A DNA stretch of 64,000 nt, taken from positions 20,477-84,476 of the forward strand of contig CAZVFC010000041.1 of NCBI GenBank assembly GCA_964625855.1, read 5' to 3'. The DNA comes from JAPLUA01 sp964625855. GTDB taxonomy: Bacteria; Verrucomicrobiota; Verrucomicrobiia; Limisphaerales; UBA8199. Under the pieces are notes generated by a model. It did not search any database. It was not told the origin of the DNA and saw only the letters and a program-made list of their open reading frames with translations. A program made the position numbers and the translations under genes. Below, one piece after another: positions 1-9,917 of the stretch; positions within the stretch are counted from its first letter, which is position 1; the number at the start of each line of letters is the position of its first letter.

Positions 1-3000
1 ATTGCCAATTCGATTCTACGCCAGGGCCTTTACGTCGGCATTCAAAATGGGGCTGGAACCATGCTGGTGACCAATTGCGTGATTACGGGATGCGACCGCG
101 GTTTCCAGGCCGGTTTGAGTGGCAGCGCTTCGGCTACAGTCGTCAATTGCACCTTGGACGACAATAATGTTGGGATGTTCTTCCATGGCGGAACCGTCAA
201 CGTCGCCAATACCATCGTTGCCCACAGCGTTCAGTTCGGCATCGCCAATTGCTGCGGCAGCATTGTTTCCTCATTCCGATACTGCGATGTCTGGTCGGCC
301 ACCGGGCAGAACTACGCCTCGTCCCAGTGGCAAATGCCGGACCAGACTGGCCAAAACGGAAACATTTCCACCGATCCATGTTTCAAGAACGCAGCCCACG
401 GTGACTTTCGGCTCAACTACCGCTCCCCTTGCATTGACTCGGCGGACGGCACCATTTCGCCCCTCACCGACGGCATGGGCGCCCCACGATACGACGACCC
501 GCGCACGACCAACACAGGCATCGCGTGCATCCCTGGCGCTTTCGCCGACATGGGGGCGTTCGAGTTTGTGGAGACGGCTGATTCACAGATTGACCTGATC
601 GCGGTTGACGTGATCGGCCCGTCCGTAGTGGAGGCAGGGACGCAGACCACGGTGTGCTGGAAGGTGCGCAATCTCGGCACCGGAACAGATCCCGCGGCTT
701 GGCATGACCGAATCATGCTGGTCGCTGATAATCCGGGCCCGCACGACGTGCCGCTCACCGCAGCGGAGGTGCTCTCCACTGGAACGTTTGGTCCCGGTCA
801 GGACAAAGCATTCTCCGCCGAAGTTCGTGTTCCCGGCGGCACGGAAGGCCGTTGGCGCTGGGCGATTCAGGCGAACTGCCGCGGCGAGGTGTTCGAGGGG
901 GCAAGGTGGACCAACAACACCGGTTACGCGAATAGTCCGCTCGACCTCCTAATCCCCGAGCTCCCCACGAATGGGACGTCTGTTACCAGTCGTTTTGACC
1001 AGATTGCTGAACCGCGCTGGTTCAAGTTCAAGCCCGGTGGCGGTCAGGAAGTGCTCGTTACCCTTGACCGCGACGGCAGCGAAGGATGGACCAAACTTTA
1101 TCTAGGCGACGGCTACGTGCCAACGGAGCAAGACTTCCTCTCCAAGGACAAGATGTGGATGCTTCCCGACGTGGTCATTCGCGCATCCGATACGGCGGAC
1201 AAAACCTATTATGTCATGGCCTGGCCGGGAGGTCTGCCGAGCGGGGGGGCGGGATTCACGATCAAGGCTGAGATACTGCCTTTCGGGATTCAAAGTCCAT
1301 CTTCGGCTGCGGTGCTGTCCGCCTGGGGCGGCGGCACGCGTGTCCTGCGCATTGACGGCGCGCGATTTGACGAGGGAACAACTTTTTCACTCCGGGACAC
1401 TTACGGCAGTATGCACGTGCCAACGCAAGCAGTGATCATCGACTCCAGCCGTGCGGAACTGACTTTCGAGGCCTCCACCCTCTCCCCCGGACGTTATGAC
1501 TTGGTGGCGAACAACGGAGAACAAACCATAGAGGCGCACGACTATCTCACTGTTCAAGCCGAGCAACCGACGCAGACAGGAAATCTGCAAGGCAGTCTTC
1601 CATGTGTCTTTATACCACCACGCGGGCTGAGTTTCCAAGTACATCACCCAGGCAATATACGCTGGGGCCGCACCGCTCGTGTTTCAATCGCGTACAAGAA
1701 CTACACGGAGTGGTATGTCTTCGCCCCGTTCGTTCGCATTACCGCTTCAGGCGTGGCTTTTCGTTTCGTTGACGAGGCGCGGTTCGGCAGTGGCTGGTTG
1801 TCTTCAGCCGTGGTGCCGATCACTGGTAACGGAGCGACACCCGGCCGCGTCTTGCATGGAGAAGGCGGTTCGATCGAATTGGAAGTTTATGCCATACCTG
1901 GAGGCACTACCTACTCCGTTAGCGTTTACGGGGCGTCAGAAATGGACCAGTCCATGGACTGGGACGCGCACAAGGCCGAATTGAAGCCTGACTTCATCAG
2001 TACTGAGGCTTGGGATCCGATATTCAACAACTTCAAGAGTGGCATCGGCACCACGTTCGCCGCGGTCAATGAGTCTGTTGCCTATGACGTGGAATACCTC
2101 TCGGGCCTCGGCCAACAGGTTTACGACTTGAATCGCCTCCTCGCCTTCGAGTTGAACCGGGCCGGCCTACTCACGATTGCGCGGCGTTACACCTTGGGCG
2201 CGTTTGGACGCGGTCGTCCGGGGTTCTGGGAATTGACCGTTCAGGCCGCGGCAGATGGTCAGGTGACGGTGTACTACGGCACCATCCCTTGGCGACGATT
2301 TGACCGGCAGCCCGATGGAACTTATGCGGGTTCAGCCGGAGAATACGCCTCACTTGTCCTGACGAATGGGGTGTTTAGGTTGCGCGAGAAAGACGGCGTT
2401 GTGGCGCAGTTCAATAGCGCGGGCGCGCTGGACTACACGGAAGACCCGAACGGCAAGCGTTCGACATTCAATTATGCCGGTGGCCAGCTCACGTCCATCA
2501 CCGACACCAAAGGTGATGTGACCACGGTTCAATGGAGCCCAGCGGGTCGCGTTACGAACATCACGGATGCCGTTGGCCGGGAAGTCAGTTTCGCGTACGA
2601 CGCATCCGGTGAACACCTCGAATCCGTCTCCAGCGCCCAGGGTACCACTCGATTTACCTACACCGGCGGTGCCTCAGCCGCCTCGCGACATGCCGTGGCA
2701 TCCATCGCCTTCCCGGACGGGACACACCAGTACTACGAATACGACGCTCAGGGTCGCATCACCCGCGCTTCGCGTGATGGAGGACAAGAGGCAACAGACT
2801 ATGGGTACGGTAGTTACTACAGCACTCGCGGTGCCGTTTACGTCTGGCCAACTGGCGGGGGCTCGACGTGGATCTATTACGGTGCTGATGGCAATGTTGC
2901 CAAGATTGTGGGTCCATCTCAGGAGAGGCTCCAGCTCAGCCGCGACGCCAGCGGGAACCCCACATCCGTCGTCGGTCCTGGCGGTGCCAAGGTAAGTCTG

Positions 3001-6000
3001 AACTACGACGGTCTCGGCAACGTAGGCCAGTGGGAAGATCCGCAGGGCAACCGGTTCTCGGCTTCGTACGACGGGCTGTTCAGCCAACTCACGTCCCTGA
3101 GGGATGCCCGCGGCAACACCAAGTCCTACGGCTACGACGGCGTGGGAAACCTCGCGAGCATCCGGTATCCTGGCGGCGGCGCGGAGCATTACCAGTATGA
3201 CGCCCGCGGCAATGTCACCAACTGGATCAACGGTCGTGGCCAATCCATCGGCTATACCTACGATGCCAAGGATCTCCTGGTCCAGAAGACCTACCCGGAC
3301 GGCCAGGTTGCTGTCTATGACTATGACGCCCATCGCAACCTCACCTCCGTCTCCAACCAAACAGGCGTTCTCGCCTTGCAGTACGATGCGGCGGACCGGG
3401 TGACGCGTGTCACTTACCCAAACGGTCGCTATCTCCGCTACGACTACGATTCAGGAGGCCGCAGAACCAATATGGTGGATCAGAACGGTTTTGCCGTGCA
3501 GTACCGCTACGACGCGCAGGGACGACTGGCGGCCCTTCGTGACGGTTCTGGTGCCATGATTGTCTCCTATACGTATGACAACGCCGGCCAACTGATTCGC
3601 CGAGACCGCGCCAATGGCACCCACAGCACGTACGCCTATGACTGGTCAGGGCGCATGACGAATCTCGTGCACTTCAGAGCAACCAATCAAGTCATCAGCC
3701 GCTATGCGTATCGCTACGATACCTCCGGTCGCCCGACCACGATGACCACCCTGGAAGGCACATGGACGTATGCATACGATCAACTCGGCCAGTTGACCCG
3801 CGTGGTGACACCCGCTGGCCGGGTCATCGAGTATGCGTACGATGCCGCCGGGAACCGGATCAGCGTCACCGATAACGGCGCGAAGACCTACTACATCGCG
3901 AATCAGGACGACCAATACACCCAGGTTGCCGGCGGTGTTTTCAGTTATGACGACGATGGCAACCAGATTGGCTGCACCGGGCTGGGCGGCAGTCAGACCT
4001 TCGGATACAACGCCGAGAACCGGATGACTTCCAGCGTGACGGGCGATGGCACCCTCGACTTTGAATACGACGAACTGGGCAACCTGCGCCGCACATCGCG
4101 AGATGGCGTCCAGACCGACTACCTGCTCGATCCCTTTGGCTTAGGCGACGTGGTGGGCGAGTACACGCCCAGTGGTGACCCGCAGGCCATGTATGTCCAC
4201 GGGCTCGGACTCGAAGCTGTCGTGCGTACCAATGGCGCGCGGAACTACTTCTCCCATGACCGCATGGGCAACACCGTACAGCTTGCGGACGACGCAGGAT
4301 CCGTGCTCAACAGCTATGAGTACCTGCCGTTTGGCGAGAAGTTGAGTTCTGCGGAGGGGGTGGCGAATTGGAGTGCGTTTGGCGGGGAGTTTGGGGTGAT
4401 GGCGCTGGGGCAACATATCACATACATGCGAGCGCGTTGCTATGCCGCTGACATAGGCATCTTCCTGCAACGCGACCCTATTGGGCTTGCTGGCGGAGAT
4501 GTTGGTTTGTACAGATACTGTCGCAATTCTCCGATAACCCTGGCGGATCCCCTTGGGCTTCAACTTGACCCGGTTGAGGTGTTTTACCGACTCAGGGGGC
4601 GTCCAGTCCCCCGAGTTGAAGTAAGGCCAATGGGATTGTGGCACGCAGCGCGTAACGTGAGAGAAATTGGCGAGGTCATTGAGGCTGGGATGACTCTCAT
4701 CACATTGGTCAAGAATGATCCTAGGGTGAATCGACATAACTCATGGGATGAGTTCTCGGGAGAAGTTGGCCGCGAGATCATTAAGAGCACCTTCACAGTC
4801 TCTCTTGCTAGCCTAGCAATGATATCCGGTTACGGGTATGGTATGACCGTTGACATGATGTGGCGGGGCGAGATCCAAGACGCAATAAGTGACCTGCTAA
4901 CAATCGCTGACGAGAATCTCCGAAAGGCCATTGAAAATGCGCTTATTGATATGGTGGCGAATGGATTTGGTCAAGTCGTCGGCTCCTACGACCCGAACGA
5001 CATTGTGGGTCCGGGCGGCTATGGCGACCAGCGTTGGATCACGTCGCAGGAGATTCTGCCCTATGTGATCCGCTTCGAGAACGTCAGCAACGCAACCGCG
5101 GCCGCGCAGTTCATTGTGGTCACGAACCAGATGGATTCGGACCTCGATCTGGCGACGTTCCAACTCGACCAGTTCGGATTCGGCACGAATGTGTTCGATA
5201 TTCCCGCCGGGTTAAACTCCTACAAGAAGCGAATAGACATGCGGCAGGAGAACGGCCTTTACGTGGACTTCTCGGCGAATCTGGATGTCAACACCGGCCT
5301 GGCGACTTGGCGTTTCGATTCCATTGACCCGGTCACCGGCCTGGCCACGGAAGACCCGATTGCCGGTTTCCTGCCACCGAACGCCAGCCCGCCTTGCGGT
5401 GAAGGCTTCGTGAGTTACCGGATCCAGTGCAGGACCAACACCACCTCACGAGCTCAGATTGTCGCCGTGGCGAAGATCGTCTTTGACGCGAACGAGGCCA
5501 TCGCGACCCCCACGATCACCAATGCGGTGGATGCCGCCGGGCCGGTGAGTTCGGTGGCCGCACTGCCGGCGACCTCGCCGAAAAACTTCGGGGTCAGTTG
5601 GGCCGGGTACGATTCGGATTCCGGGCTGAAGGACTTCACGATCTATGCGGCACGCGAAGACGATCCCCACTCCCCCTGGTTCTCCTCGACTACCAACAAT
5701 GGCGCCGCGGTCGCTGGCGAGCCCGGCGTGAAGTACAGCTTTTATAGCGTCGCTCGCGACAATGCGGGCAATGTCGAGACGGCGAAGACGACCTTTGACA
5801 CCATGACCCATACTGAGTTCGGCATCACCTTAATGGAGAAGGTGCTCGGAACAGAGTTCCAGATGGCGATCGGGTGGGAGAGCGCGACCGGGAAGGTTTA
5901 CGAACTATGGGGCACCACGAATCTGGCATCGGCGATGGTCCCCCTGAAAACGGATATACTCGCTACGCCCCCGGAAAACCTACTCACCAACGAGATCATC

Positions 6001-6039
6001 AACGCGGGCGGCGTGTTTTACCGGATCCGGACGAAATAG
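1..6039 (+). CDS. giant secreted RHS-repeat protein (5' end outside window)
   Basis: The reading frame is open from the first base, so the start lies upstream. In order, the sequence shows right-handed beta-helix-like repeats (to about nt 570), a CARDB-like adhesion domain (about 590-950), a pre-peptidase-type beta domain (about 990-1260), an IPT/TIG-like segment (about 1270-1560), many YDxxGRL-type RHS repeats (about 2400-4140) and the RHS core ending in FLQRDPIGLAGG and DPLGL (about 4140-4560). A region of about 140 residues without recognisable homology follows (4561-4980), with a hydrophobic stretch near nt 4795-4865. It is followed by a SYDPNDIVGPGG domain of the kind seen in verrucomicrobial and bacteroidetes surface proteins, an Ig/Fn3-like domain, and a C-terminal module ending VFYRIRTK. 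RHS proteins usually end in a toxin after DPxGL; here extra surface domains come after that point. Likely a cell-surface or secreted polymorphic protein; whether it is toxic is unknown. No immunity gene is obvious just downstream. Confidence 0.9.
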   Translation: MANSILRQGLYVGIQNGAGTMLVTNCVITGCDRGFQAGLSGSASATVVNCTLDDNNVGMFFHGGTVNVANTIVAHSVQFGIANCCGSIVSSFRYCDVWSATGQNYASSQWQMPDQTGQNGNISTDPCFKNAAHGDFRLNYRSPCIDSADGTISPLTDGMGAPRYDDPRTTNTGIACIPGAFADMGAFEFVETADSQIDLIAVDVIGPSVVEAGTQTTVCWKVRNLGTGTDPAAWHDRIMLVADNPGPHDVPLTAAEVLSTGTFGPGQDKAFSAEVRVPGGTEGRWRWAIQANCRGEVFEGARWTNNTGYANSPLDLLIPELPTNGTSVTSRFDQIAEPRWFKFKPGGGQEVLVTLDRDGSEGWTKLYLGDGYVPTEQDFLSKDKMWMLPDVVIRASDTADKTYYVMAWPGGLPSGGAGFTIKAEILPFGIQSPSSAAVLSAWGGGTRVLRIDGARFDEGTTFSLRDTYGSMHVPTQAVIIDSSRAELTFEASTLSPGRYDLVANNGEQTIEAHDYLTVQAEQPTQTGNLQGSLPCVFIPPRGLSFQVHHPGNIRWGRTARVSIAYKNYTEWYVFAPFVRITASGVAFRFVDEARFGSGWLSSAVVPITGNGATPGRVLHGEGGSIELEVYAIPGGTTYSVSVYGASEMDQSMDWDAHKAELKPDFISTEAWDPIFNNFKSGIGTTFAAVNESVAYDVEYLSGLGQQVYDLNRLLAFELNRAGLLTIARRYTLGAFGRGRPGFWELTVQAAADGQVTVYYGTIPWRRFDRQPDGTYAGSAGEYASLVLTNGVFRLREKDGVVAQFNSAGALDYTEDPNGKRSTFNYAGGQLTSITDTKGDVTTVQWSPAGRVTNITDAVGREVSFAYDASGEHLESVSSAQGTTRFTYTGGASAASRHAVASIAFPDGTHQYYEYDAQGRITRASRDGGQEATDYGYGSYYSTRGAVYVWPTGGGSTWIYYGADGNVAKIVGPSQERLQLSRDASGNPTSVVGPGGAKVSLNYDGLGNVGQWEDPQGNRFSASYDGLFSQLTSLRDARGNTKSYGYDGVGNLASIRYPGGGAEHYQYDARGNVTNWINGRGQSIGYTYDAKDLLVQKTYPDGQVAVYDYDAHRNLTSVSNQTGVLALQYDAADRVTRVTYPNGRYLRYDYDSGGRRTNMVDQNGFAVQYRYDAQGRLAALRDGSGAMIVSYTYDNAGQLIRRDRANGTHSTYAYDWSGRMTNLVHFRATNQVISRYAYRYDTSGRPTTMTTLEGTWTYAYDQLGQLTRVVTPAGRVIEYAYDAAGNRISVTDNGAKTYYIANQDDQYTQVAGGVFSYDDDGNQIGCTGLGGSQTFGYNAENRMTSSVTGDGTLDFEYDELGNLRRTSRDGVQTDYLLDPFGLGDVVGEYTPSGDPQAMYVHGLGLEAVVRTNGARNYFSHDRMGNTVQLADDAGSVLNSYEYLPFGEKLSSAEGVANWSAFGGEFGVMALGQHITYMRARCYAADIGIFLQRDPIGLAGGDVGLYRYCRNSPITLADPLGLQLDPVEVFYRLRGRPVPRVEVRPMGLWHAARNVREIGEVIEAGMTLITLVKNDPRVNRHNSWDEFSGEVGREIIKSTFTVSLASLAMISGYGYGMTVDMMWRGEIQDAISDLLTIADENLRKAIENALIDMVANGFGQVVGSYDPNDIVGPGGYGDQRWITSQEILPYVIRFENVSNATAAAQFIVVTNQMDSDLDLATFQLDQFGFGTNVFDIPAGLNSYKKRIDMRQENGLYVDFSANLDVNTGLATWRFDSIDPVTGLATEDPIAGFLPPNASPPCGEGFVSYRIQCRTNTTSRAQIVAVAKIVFDANEAIATPTITNAVDAAGPVSSVAALPATSPKNFGVSWAGYDSDSGLKDFTIYAAREDDPHSPWFSSTTNNGAAVAGEPGVKYSFYSVARDNAGNVETAKTTFDTMTHTEFGITLMEKVLGTEFQMAIGWESATGKVYELWGTTNLASAMVPLKTDILATPPENLLTNEIINAGGVFYRIRTK

Positions 6040-6407
6040 GGCTTCGCGCGACCGGGGCGAGAGCAAGCTGGCCTTATCCAGGGCTGCGGCAACTTGGGTC
6101 ATGCGCTGTCCAGCGAGAAAATTGGTTTGTCATATTGGCGACGTCGCGCGCGTTCTGCGCGGCCCGGAAAACGGCTGGCATCTGGCTCACGTGGGAAACT
6201 GTGCGCCCGCTATGATCCGCTCATACCATCAGTGATGCGAAAACACCCATTGCGTCGTTGAACCAATATAAGCCTCTGCACCGCAGTTGTTTACGCCATC
6301 TTTCGAGAGGAGAACTCGCCGATTGTGCCTCGGGCAGCATATCGGCGGCAAATCATTGTGGGATAGGAGGTTGCGCCGAAAGGAAGTGGCGATGTCGGGA
6401 AAGTTAT
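6040..6407. other. gap after the RHS gene, no convincing gene
   Basis: This stretch has no open frame with convincing coding character. A 44-codon frame at 6101-6235 (+) is too short and lacks a clear ribosome binding site. If the RHS protein carries a toxin, this is where an immunity gene would be expected, but I see none. Confidence 0.5.
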
Positions 6408-6590
6408 CTACGGTGTGTGTGCGGTGAGTATCCGGCGAGTATCCGGTGCGTCTCCAGCGTAACTCGCTGGCGCCCGCGCGCGGCGGGCACCAGGAACCAC
6501 CGCGCGAGCGATCGTTTCATGGACGGCGTATTGCTCGTCAAGCGGCAGGCTGCTGAATCCCTCCAACACCGCCTGTGCCTTTCTACTCAT
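6408..6590 (-). pseudogene. remnant of a small antitoxin-like (addiction module) protein
   Basis: The first 34 or so residues (MSRKAQAVLEGFSSLPLDEQ, then a short helix) look like the helical start of small addiction-module proteins that are common in Verrucomicrobiota. The tail, from ARRARAP onward, does not continue the family. It covers a duplicated 11-bp unit (TGAGTATCCGG then CGAGTATCCGG at 6425-6446). The simplest reading is a small antitoxin gene whose 3' half was replaced. No toxin partner is seen beside it, and the ribosome binding site is weak. It could also be a short real gene of unknown function. Confidence 0.35.
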
Positions 6591-6822
6591 GCATTGAGAA
6601 CGTGGCCGCTCGGCGCGAAACGGGCAAGCGGCCAGCCCTCTTCGTTGAAGGTAGCCGCGAAGGGGGAGGCGAGACGGAAAGGTAGGTTGCCCTGTTTCTC
6701 AAAGTTGAGGAGTCATCTTTGCTACTTGGCGTCTTTGGGGTAACTGCCTTTGTATGTGCAAATCGGCATCTGGTTGGCACGACCAGCTTGCTAGAAGCCG
6801 GATGCCAAGGTAACTTTCCCGT

Positions 6823-7035
6823 GTGAAATTAGCATCGGTCATTCATGCGGACCCGGACATCCTGGGGGGCACGCTCGTCTTTGTTGGCACGCGGGTGCCT
6901 GTGCAGAGCTTGTTCGACCACCTGGAAGCTGGCGACTCGATTGACGATTTCCTGGAAGGCTTCCCGAGCGTGCGGCGGGACCAGGTGATCGCGGTCTTGG
7001 AGGAGTCGCGCAAGGAACTGCTGCAACCTGCGTGA
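6823..7035 (+). CDS. DUF433 family antitoxin
   Basis: The 70-residue protein matches the DUF433 pattern: an HADPDILGGTLVFVGTRVPV strand-turn start, then a helical second half (LFDHLEAGDSIDDFLEGFPS). DUF433 proteins are usually the antitoxin partners of DUF5615 PIN-like nucleases. The start is GTG at 6823, with an AAGG about 12 bases upstream. The stop codon directly abuts the start of the toxin gene, so the two are almost certainly co-transcribed. The family function is known only by association. Confidence 0.85.
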   Translation: MKLASVIHADPDILGGTLVFVGTRVPVQSLFDHLEAGDSIDDFLEGFPSVRRDQVIAVLEESRKELLQPA

Positions 7036-7353
7036 GTGAACATCCTCCTGGATGAGAATCTGGATTGGCGCTTGCGACGTGACTTGCCTGGCCACACGGT
7101 CGAGTCAGTGCCGCTCATCGGCTGGGCTGGGCTGAAGAATGGCGTGCTGCTGAGCGAGGCCGAGAAGCGGTTTGACGTGTTGCTGACGATGGACAGTAAC
7201 ATGGTGCATCAACAAAACCTGGCCCAATTTCGCATTGCAGTCATTGCGCTCCAAGCCCGGAGCAACCGGTTGGCAGACACCCGTCCGCTGATGCCGAAAG
7301 TGCTCGCGGTCCTGTCGAGTGTTCAACCAGGAATACTGACGGTGGTGTCCTAG
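7036..7353 (+). CDS. DUF5615 PIN-like toxin
   Basis: The 105-residue protein begins MNILLDENLDWRLRRDL, the typical DUF5615 start with acidic residues D6 and E7. A second acidic strand follows (DVLLTMDSNMVHQQN). These are the expected metal-binding positions of a PIN-like nuclease. GTG at 7036 follows immediately after the DUF433 stop codon, giving an antitoxin-first, toxin-second operon. RNA cleavage is the likely role by family, and no missing key residue is apparent. The length is normal for the family, so the pair looks intact. Confidence 0.85.
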   Translation: MNILLDENLDWRLRRDLPGHTVESVPLIGWAGLKNGVLLSEAEKRFDVLLTMDSNMVHQQNLAQFRIAVIALQARSNRLADTRPLMPKVLAVLSSVQPGILTVVS

Positions 7354-7577
7354 AATCGGTGGCAGGATTTGGACGCGGATTCCTCGGATAGCACGGACCG
7401 CCAAGGGTTTTATGCAAGGCCTCCAGTCCAATCTTATGAAGAGCTCACCGAACGGGCAACTTCCTGGCCGCAGCGTGTAGGGTGTCGGCATTGGCCGCGT
7501 TTTCACATCCTGCCGCCCGGTGCGAGACGCCACCGTCCACCGTGGCCGATCAACTGCGTCAACCGCCGACCCGGTCT

Positions 7578-8963
7578 TTATTTGTCAGGGCGAGGTCGGC
7601 GCGGCTGGCGGTGCTGCTGGGTTCGTTCTCGAAGCCTGTCTCTGGCCCAGCGCTTTGCCTCGGATTTGGTCTTGAGTTCGTCCTGCAGTTGCTTCTCGCG
7701 AATCTCGGCGAGCAGCACGCCCAGGGCCGGACCCGGTTTCATGCCCAGGGCGATCAGGTCATCTCCATTCAGGAGGGGCGGGCGGATTTGGGGTTGCTGC
7801 TCCAGTTCTGCGGCTTGCGCAACCAGGTAGTCATAAACGTCCAGCCGGCCATGGGAGCCGAGGCAATCGAGGCGGTGCAGCTCCAGCTCGAGCGGGAACG
7901 TCGGGCGCATGAGCAGGCGGCGCAGGGTGGACTTGCGCATTTGCCGGGCATCCTTGAACTGCATGTGGTAGCGGACAGCCTTAACGACCGCCTCGATCTG
8001 TTTGCGGGGGAACCGGAGTCGGCCCAGGATCACCGCGGCCATGTCCGCGCCGATCCTCTCATGCCCGTAGAAGTGGATGCTGCCGGTGTTGGGGTCCGCG
8101 GAGGCGGTGACCGGTTTGGCGACATCGTGCAGCAGGACCGCCCACGGCAAGGCGGGGTCGGCATCGGGCGGCAGATGCTGCAGCATCAGGCGGAGGTGGT
8201 TGAAGACGCTGCCTTCGGGATGGTAATCGGGGGACTGCTCGCAGGTGATGGTTGCCGCGAACTCAGGGAGGACCTGTTCGAGCAAGCCGCTTTGCCGCAG
8301 CAATTCCAGGCCGCGCGGCGCGTGCGGCGGATAGAACAGCTTGACCAATTCTTCGCGGATGCGCTCGGCGCTGATGGCCTTGATCCTGGGCGCATGGGCT
8401 TTTAGGGCGGCGAAGGTGCCGTCATCGAGGGTGAAGTCCAGTTGCGCCGCGAAGCGCACCGCCCGCAGCAGGCGCAAGTGGTCCTCGGCGAAACGTTCCG
8501 CCGGCGTGCCGATGGTGCGGATGATCCGGGCGCGCAGGTCCCCCTCGCCGCCGACCCAATCGTGCAGCTCTTTGCGCACCGGGTCGTAGAACAGGCCATT
8601 GACGGTGAAATCGCGGCGCCGGGCGTCGGCCATGGCGTCTCCGAACACGACTCGGCCCGGGCGCCGGCCATCCTGGTAATCGGCCTCGGCCCGGAAAGTG
8701 GCGACCTGGAATTGCTGGCGCTGCTCCACCACCACGATGACGCCGAACTTGCGCCCAACGGGGAGCGTGCGACGGAACAGCGCTTCGATCTGCGTCGGCA
8801 GGGCAGACGTGACGATGTCGTAATCGCCGGGCGGACGGCCGAGCAGGAAATCCCTCACGCAGCCACCGACCCAGAAGGCCGAGAACCCGGCACCTTGCAG
8901 GCGGCGGACGATACCGAGTGCAATCTCTGCCAGAGCCTCGACCTTATGCGTGGTCCTGGTCAT
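7578..8963 (-). CDS. CCA-adding enzyme / poly(A) polymerase family nucleotidyltransferase
   Basis: The 461-residue protein has the class II nucleotidyltransferase head (VGGCVRDFLLGRPPGDYDIV, with the GDYD metal-binding aspartates), the RRDFTVNGLFYD motif and the RAVRFAAQLDF arm motif. A C-terminal HD-type domain has LLHDVAKPVT. Such proteins add or repair the CCA end of tRNA, or act as poly(A) polymerase; the sequence alone does not decide which. The basic tail (QHRQPRRPRPDK) is compatible with RNA binding. It is the last gene of a five-gene operon, starting 12 bases after the TIM-barrel gene, and has no obvious metabolic link to the genes before it. Confidence 0.88.
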   Translation of the reverse strand: MTRTTHKVEALAEIALGIVRRLQGAGFSAFWVGGCVRDFLLGRPPGDYDIVTSALPTQIEALFRRTLPVGRKFGVIVVVEQRQQFQVATFRAEADYQDGRRPGRVVFGDAMADARRRDFTVNGLFYDPVRKELHDWVGGEGDLRARIIRTIGTPAERFAEDHLRLLRAVRFAAQLDFTLDDGTFAALKAHAPRIKAISAERIREELVKLFYPPHAPRGLELLRQSGLLEQVLPEFAATITCEQSPDYHPEGSVFNHLRLMLQHLPPDADPALPWAVLLHDVAKPVTASADPNTGSIHFYGHERIGADMAAVILGRLRFPRKQIEAVVKAVRYHMQFKDARQMRKSTLRRLLMRPTFPLELELHRLDCLGSHGRLDVYDYLVAQAAELEQQPQIRPPLLNGDDLIALGMKPGPALGVLLAEIREKQLQDELKTKSEAKRWARDRLRERTQQHRQPRRPRPDK

Positions 8964-8975
8964 CAGGGACCTGAC

Positions 8976-9890
8976 TCAATCCTCGCCCCAGATCCGCTTG
9001 AGGTGCGCGACGCCGCTCTTCACTTCCTCGGCCATGAGCGATGGGCTAAGTTCAAACACTTTGAGGTGTTCGGGCCGGACGAACGGCCTGAGGGCGGCGA
9101 AATCAACCGTTCCCGAGCCCGGGGCGCAGTGGTCGCGGCCAGGAGGCTGAACATCATGGATGTGGAAGCCGTAGAGGCGGTCGCGCAGTGTCTCGAGATG
9201 CATGGCGTGCTGGAGGAACCCGAGGTTCTCCTTGATCTGCGCGTGGCCGGTGTCGTGCCAATAGACGAGGCTGGGGCTGGTGATCTCGCGGAACAGGAAT
9301 GGGTAATCGCTGTCAATCGGCAGTTCCTCGAGCGCCTGCCGGTTTTCGGCCCCCAGCTTGAGCCCGCGCGATTCCGCCTCCGGCAGGAGCTTCTTCAGCA
9401 GCTCGTTGACCCGCTCCACGAAGGGTCCCTTCTTGGCTTCGCGCTTTTCGTCGAGCTCGGCGCAAAGCTTCGTGTATTTCGGGGTATCCTTCTGCCCGCG
9501 CGCGACGAGGTCGAGAAGCTTGTCCGTGTGATTCTTCATCTCGATGCTGCCCAGGTGCAGCACGACCGCTGGCGCCTTGACGCGCGTGGCGAAGTCCAGC
9601 GTCTTGAGCGTGAACTTCTCAGCCATCTCGCGCTCGCGGGCGCGGTCGGCAGAGAATTGGTAAAGGTTGGGCGCGGCGTAGGTAATGCCGAGGGGCAAGG
9701 GGCAAAAGTTGTGCAGTGAGGAAATGAGGATCTCGCCCGCATCAACCGCCTCGAGGATGCCGGGCAGCAGGCTAATCCGGGTGCCGTGGCTCAGTTCGGC
9801 GTGCGTGAAGCCGAGGTCGCGAATCTCGCGCAGCATGGCGCGGCCGTCGGTGTGCCGGTGAGAGTTCCAACACGTGGAAAGGGAATACAT
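8976..9890 (-). CDS. sugar phosphate isomerase/epimerase (xylose isomerase-like TIM barrel)
   Basis: The 304-residue cytoplasmic protein lacks a signal peptide. It shows the AP-endonuclease-2/xylose-isomerase-like barrel pattern: GFTHAELSHG, a strand ending in VVLHLGSIEMK, the glutamate-containing LKLGAENRQALEELP, and a late YWHDTGHAQIKENLG strand with paired His and Asp metal ligands. The exact substrate cannot be read from the sequence. It lies between the GlpT-like transporter (27 bases upstream) and the CCA-type enzyme. A role in sugar phosphate metabolism is therefore likely but unproven. Confidence 0.8.
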   Translation of the reverse strand: MYSLSTCWNSHRHTDGRAMLREIRDLGFTHAELSHGTRISLLPGILEAVDAGEILISSLHNFCPLPLGITYAAPNLYQFSADRAREREMAEKFTLKTLDFATRVKAPAVVLHLGSIEMKNHTDKLLDLVARGQKDTPKYTKLCAELDEKREAKKGPFVERVNELLKKLLPEAESRGLKLGAENRQALEELPIDSDYPFLFREITSPSLVYWHDTGHAQIKENLGFLQHAMHLETLRDRLYGFHIHDVQPPGRDHCAPGSGTVDFAALRPFVRPEHLKVFELSPSLMAEEVKSGVAHLKRIWGED

Positions 9891-9917
9891 CGGTGGTGGC
9901 CGGGGCAGGAGGAGTCT

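Noticed and set aside
6101..6235. 44-codon plus-strand frame as a possible immunity gene of the RHS protein
   Set aside because: Too short, no ribosome binding site, no family; could be chance.
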